DNA of 64,000 nucleotides from assembly GCF_002966125.1 (NCBI RefSeq), contig NZ_CP027062.1:1054001-1118000 (forward strand). The letters run 5' to 3'. Below the pieces are notes generated by a model that did no database searches, was not told where the DNA came from, and saw only the letters and a list, made by a program, of their open reading frames with translations. Shown here piece after piece: positions 34,955 through 43,785 of this stretch. Numbering within the stretch: position 1 is the first letter of the stretch; each line of letters opens with the position of its first letter. Both the position numbers and the translations under genes were made by a program. The stretch comes from Pukyongia salina (lineage in GTDB: Bacteria > Bacteroidota > Bacteroidia > Flavobacteriales > Flavobacteriaceae).

Positions 34955-36380
34955 ATACGTGAGAAACTCTCAATGTGTTCACCATTCCTTTTTCTGCTAT
35001 CGGCATTGCAGCCAGGTTTATGAGGTAATCTCCTTTTTTTACAAAACCACTTTTCAACGCCATTTTATTCACGTCTTCCACGGTTTCGTCTGTGCTAACA
35101 TATTTATCGTAATAGAAGGATTTCACGCCCCACAAAAGGTTAAGCCTTGATAAGATCCTTTTGTTCGATGTAAATACCAAAATATGTGAGTCTGGTCGCC
35201 ATGCAGAGATCTGGAAGGCGGTATATCCACTATTGGTTAATGTACAAATAGCCGTAGCCTCGATCTCATCGGCCATTTTAGCTGCGTGAAAACATACAGA
35301 TTTTGTAATATATCGATTGGTTCGAACGTGGGGTGGCTCCTGCGGAACTCTAATGAGTTCACTGTTCTCAACCTGTCTGCAAATATTGGCCATGGTCATG
35401 ATAACCTCAACCGGGAATTTCCCAACCGAAGTCTCTCCGGAAAGCATAACAGCGTCTGCACCGTCCATCACGGAGTTGGCAACGTCGTTCACTTCGGCGC
35501 GCGTGGGAGTGAGCGAACTTATCATGGTTTCCATCATTTGAGTGGCAATAATAACAGGGATCCTGGCCCTTTTGGCTGTTAAAACCAATTGCTTCTGAAT
35601 AAGAGGAACTTCCTCTGCCGGCACTTCAACACCCAGGTCACCCCGGGCAACCATAAGTCCGTCACAGTATGGGATTATGGTGTCTATGTTCTGTACAGCT
35701 TCCGGTTTTTCGATCTTTGCAATGATAGGTATCTTGTATTCGCTATGAGCTTCTATCAAGGCTTGTAATTCTTTGAGATCTTCGGCATGTCGTACAAATG
35801 AAAGCGCGATCCAGTCCACTTCCTGTTGAACGGCGAAAATAGCATCTTCTTTATCTTTTGCGGTTAAGGCAGGTAACGAGATATTAGTATTGGGAAGGTT
35901 AACTCCTTTTTTTGAGCGCAGCGGGCCACCTTGCCTTACAACTGCAACCACTTCGTCTTTTTTATTTGTAGTTTGAACTTCGAAGATTAGTTTTCCATCG
36001 TCAAGAAGGATTCTTTCTCCTTTTTTTACATCCTTCGGAAAGGAATCATAATTCATATAGACTCGTTCACTAGTACCTTCAAATTCGTCCCCGGTACAAA
36101 ACTTTATAACATCTCCGGGTTCAACCACAACTTCCTCTTTCATCATTCCAACGCGCAATTTCGGCCCTTGGAGATCGGCCAGAATAGCCGTGGAGGTCTT
36201 CATTTCTTCGCCCAACTCCCTGATAATTTCGATTCGTTTTTTCACATCATCGTAATTGGCATGCGAAAAATTTATTCGGAAGACATCGGTACCTTCAAGG
36301 ATCATTCTCTTTAAAGTTTCCTTATCGGAAGTGGCCGGGCCTAAAGTTGCAACGATCTTTGTTCTTTTTTGGTTTGGCAT
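34953..36380 (-). CDS. pyk: Pyruvate kinase
   Basis: A protein of 475 residues. The opening KRTKIVATLGPATSD, the active-site region IAKIEKPEAVQNID, MVARGDLGVE and the MLSGETSVGKFPVE block are all canonical. It converts phosphoenolpyruvate and ADP to pyruvate and ATP. The start overlaps the IPExxxVDY gene stop as TAATG. This is the last gene of a minus-strand cluster that starts with acpP. Confidence 0.97.
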   Translation of the reverse strand: MPNQKRTKIVATLGPATSDKETLKRMILEGTDVFRINFSHANYDDVKKRIEIIRELGEEMKTSTAILADLQGPKLRVGMMKEEVVVEPGDVIKFCTGDEFEGTSERVYMNYDSFPKDVKKGERILLDDGKLIFEVQTTNKKDEVVAVVRQGGPLRSKKGVNLPNTNISLPALTAKDKEDAIFAVQQEVDWIALSFVRHAEDLKELQALIEAHSEYKIPIIAKIEKPEAVQNIDTIIPYCDGLMVARGDLGVEVPAEEVPLIQKQLVLTAKRARIPVIIATQMMETMISSLTPTRAEVNDVANSVMDGADAVMLSGETSVGKFPVEVIMTMANICRQVENSELIRVPQEPPHVRTNRYITKSVCFHAAKMADEIEATAICTLTNSGYTAFQISAWRPDSHILVFTSNKRILSRLNLLWGVKSFYYDKYVSTDETVEDVNKMALKSGFVKKGDYLINLAAMPIAEKGMVNTLRVSHV

Positions 36381-36871
36381 TAGTCAAAAATTAAATTGTT
36401 CTTAGATTTCAATTGTTCTATTTCTACTGTATAGGCGGAAATTACCTGATTGATCTCGTTGAGATCCATCAGTAATTTACGTATTGGCAATTTTTGTGAT
36501 TCTGAAGTAATTTTCAATAGGTAATCGGCAGATTTAAGTTCGGGTATCAAATACTCTGTAATAAGTTCGGCCGAAGCTTCATCGTTAAACAATCCGCCGC
36601 TGGCAATGGTCCTTGCGTTTATAGTCTTAAAACTATTTGCAAGCAGATCGTATGTTGTGTATTCGAATTCATCCTCAAATTCGAACCAGGGGAACGAAAG
36701 CTCGAGGCCGTGTTTGGAAAAATCAAGATCGGTTCTTCTCCTTTTCAACTGTAATGACAAATGTTGATTGAGAAGAAACGCCATCTTATAGGCTTCTACA
36801 CTACAATGAATGGCAATAAGACTGAATTCGTCCTTAAAATCATCCTCCAGTATCAATTTATAATTTGCCAT
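36380..36871 (-). CDS. IPExxxVDY family protein
   Basis: A protein of 163 residues, all helical, carrying IPELKSADYLLKI at about 125-137, the signature that names this Bacteroidota family (here A replaces the V). The protein is small and soluble, with no known activity. In flavobacteria it sits between rnc and pyk, as it does here: 115 bp after rnc and overlapping the pyk start. Coupled translation with pyk suggests a link to glycolysis or to RNase III, but this is inference. Confidence 0.9.
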   Translation of the reverse strand: MANYKLILEDDFKDEFSLIAIHCSVEAYKMAFLLNQHLSLQLKRRRTDLDFSKHGLELSFPWFEFEDEFEYTTYDLLANSFKTINARTIASGGLFNDEASAELITEYLIPELKSADYLLKITSESQKLPIRKLLMDLNEINQVISAYTVEIEQLKSKNNLIFD

Positions 36872-36986
36872 ATATCTAATTACTTGTTAAAAATAGACAT
36901 TGTTTTGCGGATGCAATGTTTAGAGAACCTTAAATTTAAGTAATAAACAATCGAAAACGTTTGCGAAAAGCCTGTGCCTGTCCGGA

Positions 36987-37730
36987 TTATGATAAATCCT
37001 TCTCTATCGCGGTTTGAAGTTTGTAAAATGCTCTTTTTGCAGCTCGTTCTTCCGCCTTTTTCTTTGAAGTAGCTCTTGCCTTGGCCACGGTTTGGTCTTC
37101 CAGCTGAAGTTTCACGGCAAAATGTTTTAATTCATCGGCCCCGGTGTCGTCGTATACTATAAATTTGAACGGCTTTTTGTTTTTCTGACACCATTCTATG
37201 AATAAGCTCTTATAGCTGATCACCTTCCCTTCCAGCCTTTCTATATCCACATAGGGTTTTATAACACGTCTGTGGATGAATTTCTCGCAATATTTATACC
37301 CCCTGTCGAGGTAAATAGCACCTACAAGGGCTTCAAAAACATTACCGTGAATGTTTCCGCCAAACTGTTCGGTGGGAATGGAAGTTTTTAAGAGACTGAT
37401 GAGATTAAGGTCACGCCCTAATTCGTTCAAGTGTTCGCGGCTCACAACCTTTGATCGCATTTTTGTAAGATAGCCTTCGTCTCCATCTGGTACCTCCATA
37501 AACAGATGAGAGGCGATCACGGCGCCCAACATTGCATCGCCAAGAAATTCGAGACGTTCGTAGTTTTGTCTTTGGCCATCACTATTTTTTTCGTTCATGG
37601 AGCGATGAGTGAATGCCTCCTCATAAATGGTGATATCCCTTGGTTTGAACCCGAGTATTTTTTTAATGGTTACAAAAAAATCCCCGTCCTTTTCAGTACG
37701 AGGATTAAATATGTCTTTAATTGAAGCCAT
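36987..37730 (-). CDS. rnc: Ribonuclease III
   Basis: A protein of 247 residues. The signature ERLEFLGDAMLGAV (about residues 60-73) holds the catalytic Glu and Asp, and a second acidic cluster in NVFEALVGAIYLDRG completes the site. A double-stranded RNA-binding domain (about 172-240) ends the protein with KKKAEERAAKRAFYKL. It cuts double-stranded RNA in rRNA and mRNA processing. It starts 9 bp after fabF and may process the cluster mRNA. Confidence 0.97.
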   Translation of the reverse strand: MASIKDIFNPRTEKDGDFFVTIKKILGFKPRDITIYEEAFTHRSMNEKNSDGQRQNYERLEFLGDAMLGAVIASHLFMEVPDGDEGYLTKMRSKVVSREHLNELGRDLNLISLLKTSIPTEQFGGNIHGNVFEALVGAIYLDRGYKYCEKFIHRRVIKPYVDIERLEGKVISYKSLFIEWCQKNKKPFKFIVYDDTGADELKHFAVKLQLEDQTVAKARATSKKKAEERAAKRAFYKLQTAIEKDLS

Positions 37731-37739
37731 TTACATGGG

Positions 37740-38993
37740 TTAGTCTTCGATCTTCCTGAAAAGTACGCAGGCATTATGACCTCCAAATCCGAAGGTATTG
37801 CTCATGGCTACTTTAATTTCCCGTTCTTGCGCGGTATTTAAAGTTAAATTTAGGGAAGGATCTATTTCCTCATCAACGGTCGTATGATTTATGGTAGGAG
37901 GAACAACGCTGTGTTCCATTGCCAGGATGGAAGCTATGGCTTCTATTGCCCCTGCTGCTCCCAGCAGGTGACCCGTCATCGACTTGGTAGAGTTTATATT
38001 AATGTTTTTAGCGTGTTCTCCAAACACGGCTGTTATCGCCTTAAGTTCTGCTACATCTCCTAATGGAGTTGCAGTTCCGTGGGTGTTGATCGCATCAACA
38101 TCTTCAGGTTCCATATTAGCATCCCTCAGGCAGTTAAGCATTACCCTTTCTACTCCAATTCCGTCGGGGTGAGGCGCCGTCATGTGATAAGCATCGCTTG
38201 ACATCCCGCCTCCAACAACCTCGGCGTATATTTTTGCACCTCGTTTTTTGGCGTGTTCGTATTCTTCCAGGATAAGGGCTCCTGCACCTTCGCCAAGTAC
38301 AAAACCGTCCCTTGTTGCATCGAATGGTCTGGATGCGGTCTCAGGGCTGTCATTTCTGGTGGACAGGGCGTGCATCGCATTGAAGCCTCCCATTCCGGCC
38401 TGAGTCACAGCAGCTTCACTTCCTCCTGTAACAATGATATCACAATGTCCCAAGCGTATATAATTAAGTGCATCGATCATGGCGTTCGCCGAAGATGCAC
38501 ATGCAGAAACTGTGGTGTAGTTTGGGCCCATAAGCCCATGTTTTATGGAGATATTACCAGGAGCAATATCGGCTATCATTTTCGGAATAAAGAAGGGGTT
38601 GAAACGCGGTGTTCCATCCCCTTCTGCAAAATTTATCACTTCATTCTGAAAAGTCTCAAGGCCTCCAATACCGGCACCCCAGATAACCCCAACGCGAAAT
38701 TTATCAACTTCATCAAGGTTTAATCCGGAATCCAGAATGGCTTCATCTGAAGAGACGAGTGCATACTGCGCAAATCTATCCAGTTTCCGTGCCTCTTTCC
38801 TGTCAAAATGGTCTTGTGGATCGTAATCTTTAATTTCACAAGCGAATTTTGTTTTGAACTTTTCGGTATCAAAATAGGTAATTGGCGCGCATCCGCTTTT
38901 CCCATTTTTCAGACCGTCCCAATATTGGGAGACGGTGTTACCAATGGGTGTAAGGGCACCAAGACCTGTAACTACAACTCGCTTTAATTCCAT
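37740..38993 (-). CDS. fabF: Beta-ketoacyl-ACP synthase II
   Basis: A protein of 417 residues with thiolase fold. The nucleophile is Cys165 in TVSACASSAN, and the catalytic His residues are in NTHGTATPLGD and KSMTGHLLGAAGA. This is the elongating condensing enzyme of type II fatty acid synthesis. It starts 13 bp after acpP, the standard arrangement. Confidence 0.97.
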   Translation of the reverse strand: MELKRVVVTGLGALTPIGNTVSQYWDGLKNGKSGCAPITYFDTEKFKTKFACEIKDYDPQDHFDRKEARKLDRFAQYALVSSDEAILDSGLNLDEVDKFRVGVIWGAGIGGLETFQNEVINFAEGDGTPRFNPFFIPKMIADIAPGNISIKHGLMGPNYTTVSACASSANAMIDALNYIRLGHCDIIVTGGSEAAVTQAGMGGFNAMHALSTRNDSPETASRPFDATRDGFVLGEGAGALILEEYEHAKKRGAKIYAEVVGGGMSSDAYHMTAPHPDGIGVERVMLNCLRDANMEPEDVDAINTHGTATPLGDVAELKAITAVFGEHAKNININSTKSMTGHLLGAAGAIEAIASILAMEHSVVPPTINHTTVDEEIDPSLNLTLNTAQEREIKVAMSNTFGFGGHNACVLFRKIED

Positions 38994-39006
38994 ATGGAAG
39001 TGTTTT

Positions 39007-39240
39007 TTACTTAGCCTCTTCTATATAGGAAATAGCCTGTCCAACTGTGGCTATATTTTCGGCCTGATCGTCCGGGATTTGAATGTCGAATTCTTTTTCA
39101 AATTCCATGATAAGCTCAACGGTATCAAGGGAATCTGCCCCAAGGTCGTTGGTGAAGCTAGCTTCATTTACTACTTCGTTTTCGTCAACGCCTAATTTGT
39201 CTACGATGATTGCTTTTACTCTTGATGCAATGTCTGACAT
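39007..39240 (-). CDS. acpP: Acyl carrier protein
   Basis: A protein of 77 residues, acidic and helical. The phosphopantetheine attachment site is Ser37 in [10 protein letters not shown]. It carries acyl chains for fatty acid synthesis. It is the first gene of the acpP-fabF-rnc cluster, with a 171-bp divergent gap to purN. Confidence 0.98.
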   Translation of the reverse strand: MSDIASRVKAIIVDKLGVDENEVVNEASFTNDLGADSLDTVELIMEFEKEFDIQIPDDQAENIATVGQAISYIEEAK

Positions 39241-39335
39241 AATATTTGATTTTAAATTTAATTAAGTGGCAAAAATAAAATATTTTAAATTAAAACCCCA
39301 CTTTAACTAATAAATGTGATTACCAATTTAACAAA

Positions 39336-39371
39336 TTTTGAGCGAAGTAAAACTCCTTTGCCGTACTTTTG
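39336..39371 (+). promoter_or_regulatory. Candidate promoter of purN
   Basis: TACTTTTG at 39364-39371 matches the TAnnTTTG consensus exactly. A TTTTG at 39336-39340 could be the -33 element, though the 23-bp spacer is a few bases long. The ATG of purN is 40 bp downstream. Confidence 0.5.
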
Positions 39372-39411
39372 TTATTTATTATAAACTTCTTCAAACAACG
39401 AACCTTTCAGA

Positions 39412-39993
39412 ATGAAGAAACGCATAGCGATTTTCGCCTCGGGTAGTGGTACCAATGCCCAAAACATCATCCGATACTTTAAATCATCTCCTGTTGGGGA
39501 GGTTGTTCTTGTCCTCTCAAACAAGAGGCATGCCAAGGTGCTAGAAAGAGCTGAAAATGAAGATATTAAATCCTTATACTTTGATAAGGCTGACTTATAC
39601 AGTGAAAAAGGTGTGCTAAGGACCCTGGAGAAAACCAGGGTAGATCTTATTGTTCTGGCAGGGTTTTTACTGAAGTTTCCTGAAATTATCCTGAATAAGT
39701 ATCCCAACAAAGTAATTAATATACATCCGGCCCTGCTACCGGCTTACGGTGGAAAAGGAATGTATGGAAAGCATGTACACGAAGCGGTTATCAATAATGG
39801 TGAAACGCAAAGCGGGATCACGATCCACTATGTAAACGAAGCATATGATGAAGGTGCTATAATCTTCCAGGCTTGTACAGATATTTCAGTAGAAGATACA
39901 CCCGAATCCCTGGCGGAAAAAATTCACATCCTGGAATATGAGCACTTTCCGCAGGTGATCGAGCAACTCATAACTTCAGAAGAAAATGGCTAA
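39412..39993 (+). CDS. purN: Phosphoribosylglycinamide formyltransferase
   Basis: A protein of 193 residues. It opens with RIAIFASGSGTNAQNII (PRPP-type phosphate loop) and carries the catalytic INIHPALLPAYGGKGMYG stretch around residues 103-120 and ESGITIH-like QSGITIHYV. It transfers a formyl group to GAR in purine synthesis. The next gene starts inside its last codons (8-bp overlap). Confidence 0.96.
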   Translation: MKKRIAIFASGSGTNAQNIIRYFKSSPVGEVVLVLSNKRHAKVLERAENEDIKSLYFDKADLYSEKGVLRTLEKTRVDLIVLAGFLLKFPEIILNKYPNKVINIHPALLPAYGGKGMYGKHVHEAVINNGETQSGITIHYVNEAYDEGAIIFQACTDISVEDTPESLAEKIHILEYEHFPQVIEQLITSEENG

Positions 39994-40624
39994 AAAAGAG
40001 AAATTCTATGTGGTGTGGTTTGGAAATCCAGCAGGTATCTTCGGAAGTTGGGAGGAATGCCAGCGTTCTATAAAAGGCGTAAAAGGTGCGCAGTATATGT
40101 CGTTCGACAATTTCGCTGACGCTAAAAAAGCCTACAATAAAGAATATGCAGACTACAAAGGAAAAAACTCAAAGAAGAAGAAAAGCCTTACTTCAGAAGA
40201 AAAAAAGAAATTTGGAGAACCTAATCTCTACTCCATTGCAGTCGATGCAGCATCGAGCGGAAATCCAGGGAAGATGGAATACAGGGGTGTAGACACCCAA
40301 ACCCATGAACAACTTTTTCATCAGGGGCCTTTTATGGATGGCACTAATAATGTGGGCGAATTCTTAGCGCTTGTCCATGGAATCGCATATCTGAAAGAGA
40401 AGAATAGTGACAGGATGATCTACAGCGATAGCAGGATCGCTATTGGCTGGGTGAAGAAAAAGAAATGCAACACAAAGTTGAAAAGAACTTCGAAAAACGA
40501 TTCACTTTTTAAGCTAATCGCAAGAGCCGAAGCCTGGTTAAAAAAGAACGATTATACAACTCGCATATTGAAATGGGAAACCAAAGCCTGGGGTGAAATT
40601 CCAGCCGATTTTGGGCGGAAGTGA
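39986..40624 (+). CDS. Ribonuclease H1 with viroplasmin-type hybrid-binding domain
   Basis: A protein of 212 residues. The N-terminus (about 6-50) is a viroplasmin/hybrid-binding domain: KFYVVWFGNPAGIFGSWEEC, then VKGAQYMSFDNFADAKKAY. A Lys-rich linker leads to the RNase H fold with the catalytic acids in VDAASSGNPG (Asp), NVGEFLALVHG (Glu) and IYSDSRIAI (Asp). It degrades RNA in RNA-DNA hybrids. The overlap with purN suggests co-translation. Confidence 0.94.
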   Translation: MAKKEKFYVVWFGNPAGIFGSWEECQRSIKGVKGAQYMSFDNFADAKKAYNKEYADYKGKNSKKKKSLTSEEKKKFGEPNLYSIAVDAASSGNPGKMEYRGVDTQTHEQLFHQGPFMDGTNNVGEFLALVHGIAYLKEKNSDRMIYSDSRIAIGWVKKKKCNTKLKRTSKNDSLFKLIARAEAWLKKNDYTTRILKWETKAWGEIPADFGRK

Positions 40625-40690
40625 TCTCTCGTTACGAGTGCATTATTTTAATAAAAAACGTATCTTTGCATCTTTCAAAACAAGCCCTTT

Positions 40691-41614
40691 ATGAGTAAAC
40701 TGGTAATCGTTGGAACTGTTGCGTTCGACGCCATTGAAACCCCTTTTGGGAAAACGGATAAAATCCTGGGGGGAGCAGCCACGTTTATCGGTCTGTCTGC
40801 CGCTCAATGCGGCGCTGACGGGGCTATCGTTTCTGTGGTAGGCGGAGATTTCCCCAAACAATATATAGACATGTTCGTGGAAAAAGGACTTGATGTCACC
40901 GGTCTGGAGATCGTCGAGGCAGGAAAAACTTTCTTCTGGAGTGGAAAATATCACAACGATATGAATTCCCGAGATACCATCACTACAGAGCTTAATGTGC
41001 TTGAGTCTTTTAATCCTGTGGTCCCCGATTCTTATAAAGATGCTGAAGTAGTTATGTTAGGTAATCTGCACCCTATGGTACAACTTGGGGTGATCGAGCA
41101 AATGGAAGATCCAAAACTCATTGTGCTTGACACCATGAATTTCTGGATGGATAATACGCTCGCGGAGCTAATGAATGTTATAGCGAAAGTTGATGTGATC
41201 ACTATAAACGACGAGGAGGCACGACAATTAACAGGTGAATATTCGTTGGTTGTTGCGGCAAGAAAGATCATGGCAATGGGGCCCGATTATGTGGTTATAA
41301 AAAAAGGTGAGCACGGAGCATTGCTGTTTCACGATAACGATATTTTTTACGCACCGGCGTTACCCCTTGAAGCGGTCTTCGATCCTACAGGAGCAGGAGA
41401 CACTTTTGCAGGAGGTTTTACGGGCTATATGGCGAAAACAGGAGATTATAGTTTTGAAAACATGAAGAATGCGATCATTTACGGATCGGCTATGGCTTCT
41501 TTTTGTGTGGAGAAATTTGGTACAGAGCGATTGCTAAATCTGTCACCCAAAGAAGTTCATCAGAGACTGAAACAATTTCAGAATCTAACTCAATTTGATA
41601 TAGAATTAACCTAA
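40691..41614 (+). CDS. PfkB family carbohydrate/nucleoside kinase
   Basis: A protein of 307 residues. The PfkB signature DPTGAGDTFAGGF (about residues 235-247) holds the catalytic Asp, and the N-terminal GGAATFIGLSAAQCGAD is the typical glycine-rich substrate region. Substrate could be ribose, adenosine or a related sugar; the position between RNase H and purF in a purine-related stretch makes adenosine or ribose attractive (inference). A terminator follows its stop. Confidence 0.92.
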   Translation: MSKLVIVGTVAFDAIETPFGKTDKILGGAATFIGLSAAQCGADGAIVSVVGGDFPKQYIDMFVEKGLDVTGLEIVEAGKTFFWSGKYHNDMNSRDTITTELNVLESFNPVVPDSYKDAEVVMLGNLHPMVQLGVIEQMEDPKLIVLDTMNFWMDNTLAELMNVIAKVDVITINDEEARQLTGEYSLVVAARKIMAMGPDYVVIKKGEHGALLFHDNDIFYAPALPLEAVFDPTGAGDTFAGGFTGYMAKTGDYSFENMKNAIIYGSAMASFCVEKFGTERLLNLSPKEVHQRLKQFQNLTQFDIELT

Positions 41615-41619
41615 CCGCG

Positions 41620-41644
41620 CGCCCTGAAGAATCGGGGCGTTTTT
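41620..41644 (+). terminator. Rho-independent terminator after the PfkB kinase gene
   Basis: CGCCCTGA and TCGGGGCG form an 8-bp stem (one G-U pair) with loop AGAA, followed by five T. It lies 5 bp past the stop and 20 bp before the purF ATG. Confidence 0.82.
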
Positions 41645-41663
41645 GGTTCTTATTACGCACAGC

Positions 41664-43562
41664 ATGAGCGACGCTTTAAAACACGAATGTGGAATTGCCA
41701 TGATACGGTTACTAAAACCGTTGGAATACTACCATAAGAAATATGGAACGGCATTTTATGGGGTGAACAAGATGTATCTCATGATGGAGAAACAGCACAA
41801 TCGCGGACAAGATGGTGCGGGCTTTGCAAGTATAAAACTGGATGTTTCTCCGGGCGAACGTTATATAAGCAGAGTGCGAAGCAACGCAGCACAGCCCATT
41901 CAGGATATATTTTCACAGATCAACGATCGCATTAACACCGAATTCAAGTTACATCCCGAATATTCCGGGGATGTGGAGGCACAGAAAAAGAACATTCCCT
42001 ATATAGGAGAGTTGTTACTGGGGCATGTACGTTACGGAACTTTTGGGATAAATAGTGTTGAAAATGTTCATCCTTTCCTGAGGCAAAATAACTGGATGCA
42101 TCGAAACCTGATCATTGCTGGTAATTTTAATATGACCAACACTACGGAGTTGTTCAACAATCTTATCAAGCTGGGAATGCATCCGAAGGAAAAGGCAGAT
42201 ACAATAACTGTGATGGAAAAAATTGGCCATTTCCTGGATGATGCGGTTAGAAAATTATATAAGAAAGCCAAAAGTGGGGGAATGAATAAAATGGAGGCCT
42301 CACCCTTTATTGCCGAAAACCTCAACATCGCAAAAATCCTGAAGAAATCTGCCCGCGATTGGGATGGTGGCTACACAATGGCCGGCATGATGGGTCATGG
42401 AGATTCTTTCGTACTTAGGGATCCGGCAGGGATCCGGCCTGCCTACTATTACCAGGATGAGGAAGTGGTTGTTATTGCTTCGGAACGGCCAGCTATTCAA
42501 ACAGTATTTAATGTTCCATTTGAAGAGATAGTAGAGATAAAACCAGGTCATGCTGTTATAGTGAAGAAGAACGGCAAGATGTCTGAATCTGAAATCCTTA
42601 GTCCGCTTGAGCGAAAATCATGTTCTTTCGAACGTATCTATTTTTCCAGGGGGAGTGACGCAGAGATCTATCAGGAGCGAAAGGAATTGGGGAGGTTAGT
42701 AATGCCGAAGGTTTTGGACGCCATTGACAGAGATACAGAGAATAGCGTTTTTTCTTTTATACCAAATACGGCAGAAACCTCGTTTTACGGGATGCTTGAT
42801 GCGGCTCAGAATGAGCTCAATAAACAGAAGAATGAGGCAATATTGAAGGAAGGAGCGAATTTAACCAACGAACGTCTCGAAGAAATACAGGCGCATAAGA
42901 TCCGTACCGAGAAGATCGCCATCAAGGATGTGAAACTCCGTACTTTCATCACCGAAGATAGCAGTAGGGACGACCTTGTCGCTCACGTATACGATGTAAC
43001 TTACGGAGTTGTACGGCCTGCAGATAATCTGGTAATTATCGATGATAGTATAGTAAGAGGTACTACTCTTAAGAAAAGTATATTGAAGATGCTGGACCGT
43101 TTAAACCCGAAACAGATCGTTGTGGTTTCATCGGCCCCTCAAATTCGTTACCCCGATTGTTATGGGATAGACATGGCCAGGCTGGAAGACTTGATTGCGT
43201 TTCAGGCTGCGCTGCAATTACATAGGGAACGAGGGACTTACGATATCGTAGAAGAGATCTACAAAAAGGCTAAGAAGGAGCTGGATAACGCTAGCGAACG
43301 GCCTGTAAATCACGTGAAGGAGTTGTATGCCCCATTTAGTGACGAGGAATTGTCAGATAAAATAGCGGAGATAATAAGTGATAATGATATCAACGCAAAG
43401 GTAAAGGTGATATTCCAGTCGGTGGAAGATCTGCATAAGGCATGTCCCAAGAATTTAGGCGACTGGTATTTTACTGGAGATTATCCTACCGAAGGAGGAA
43501 AAAAGGTTGTGAACAGGGCCTATGTTCATTTCTACGAGGGCAATCCCGAGCGTGCTTATTAA
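41664..43562 (+). CDS. purF: Long-form amidophosphoribosyltransferase (PurF-like)
   Basis: About 632 residues from the ATG at 41664; an upstream TTG would add seven residues but lies inside the terminator. The nucleophile Cys9 is in HECGIAM, so eight leader residues must be removed, as in other PurF precursors. Glutaminase motifs NRGQDGAGF and LLGHVRYGTFG and the PRPP loop VIIDDSIVRGTT confirm the family. The protein is over 100 residues longer than the usual 470-510, with extra segments in the glutaminase half and near the C-terminus, as in a Bacteroidota-specific form. It makes phosphoribosylamine, the first purine step; a second, standard PurF may exist elsewhere. Confidence 0.88.
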   Translation: MSDALKHECGIAMIRLLKPLEYYHKKYGTAFYGVNKMYLMMEKQHNRGQDGAGFASIKLDVSPGERYISRVRSNAAQPIQDIFSQINDRINTEFKLHPEYSGDVEAQKKNIPYIGELLLGHVRYGTFGINSVENVHPFLRQNNWMHRNLIIAGNFNMTNTTELFNNLIKLGMHPKEKADTITVMEKIGHFLDDAVRKLYKKAKSGGMNKMEASPFIAENLNIAKILKKSARDWDGGYTMAGMMGHGDSFVLRDPAGIRPAYYYQDEEVVVIASERPAIQTVFNVPFEEIVEIKPGHAVIVKKNGKMSESEILSPLERKSCSFERIYFSRGSDAEIYQERKELGRLVMPKVLDAIDRDTENSVFSFIPNTAETSFYGMLDAAQNELNKQKNEAILKEGANLTNERLEEIQAHKIRTEKIAIKDVKLRTFITEDSSRDDLVAHVYDVTYGVVRPADNLVIIDDSIVRGTTLKKSILKMLDRLNPKQIVVVSSAPQIRYPDCYGIDMARLEDLIAFQAALQLHRERGTYDIVEEIYKKAKKELDNASERPVNHVKELYAPFSDEELSDKIAEIISDNDINAKVKVIFQSVEDLHKACPKNLGDWYFTGDYPTEGGKKVVNRAYVHFYEGNPERAY

Positions 43563-43669
43563 ACTGTTAAAAAACCGGCTAAATTCGGCCGAATCATGCA
43601 CTTTAACGATTTTAACGAAAGCTTTATCTAAAAGTAGGAAAACTCTGATTTTCGTTTAATTATTTACTC

Positions 43670-43758
43670 TATATTTGAATCATACCATAGCATAAGTAGG
43701 TTAAGTTCATGGTAAGATTTGGGGCAAAAAAGGTAAACTCTCGTTTACCTTTTTTTTT
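43670..43758 (+). ncRNA. Candidate small RNA, copy A (promoter, hairpin, terminator)
   Basis: TATATTTG at 43670-43677 is an exact TAnnTTTG -7 box. The predicted transcript starts near 43683, where TACCAT (43683-43688) can pair with ATGGTA (43709-43714). It ends in a textbook terminator: GGTAAAC-TCTC-GTTTACC (43732-43749) and nine T. The flanks TTTGGGGC and GGCCCAAA extend the terminator stem. No ORF is carried. A nearly identical copy lies at 44924-45010, including the upstream box, which argues that the whole unit is a functional gene. It may instead be a terminator duplicated by chance with the repeat array. Confidence 0.5.
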
Positions 43759-43785
43759 GGCCCAAATCCAACGGGGTGGCGAGGA

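Noticed and set aside
43564-43600. Rho-independent terminator directly after purF
   Set aside because: Only a four-base stem (CGGC/GCCG) can form and no T run follows; the first convincing terminator is that of small-RNA copy A.
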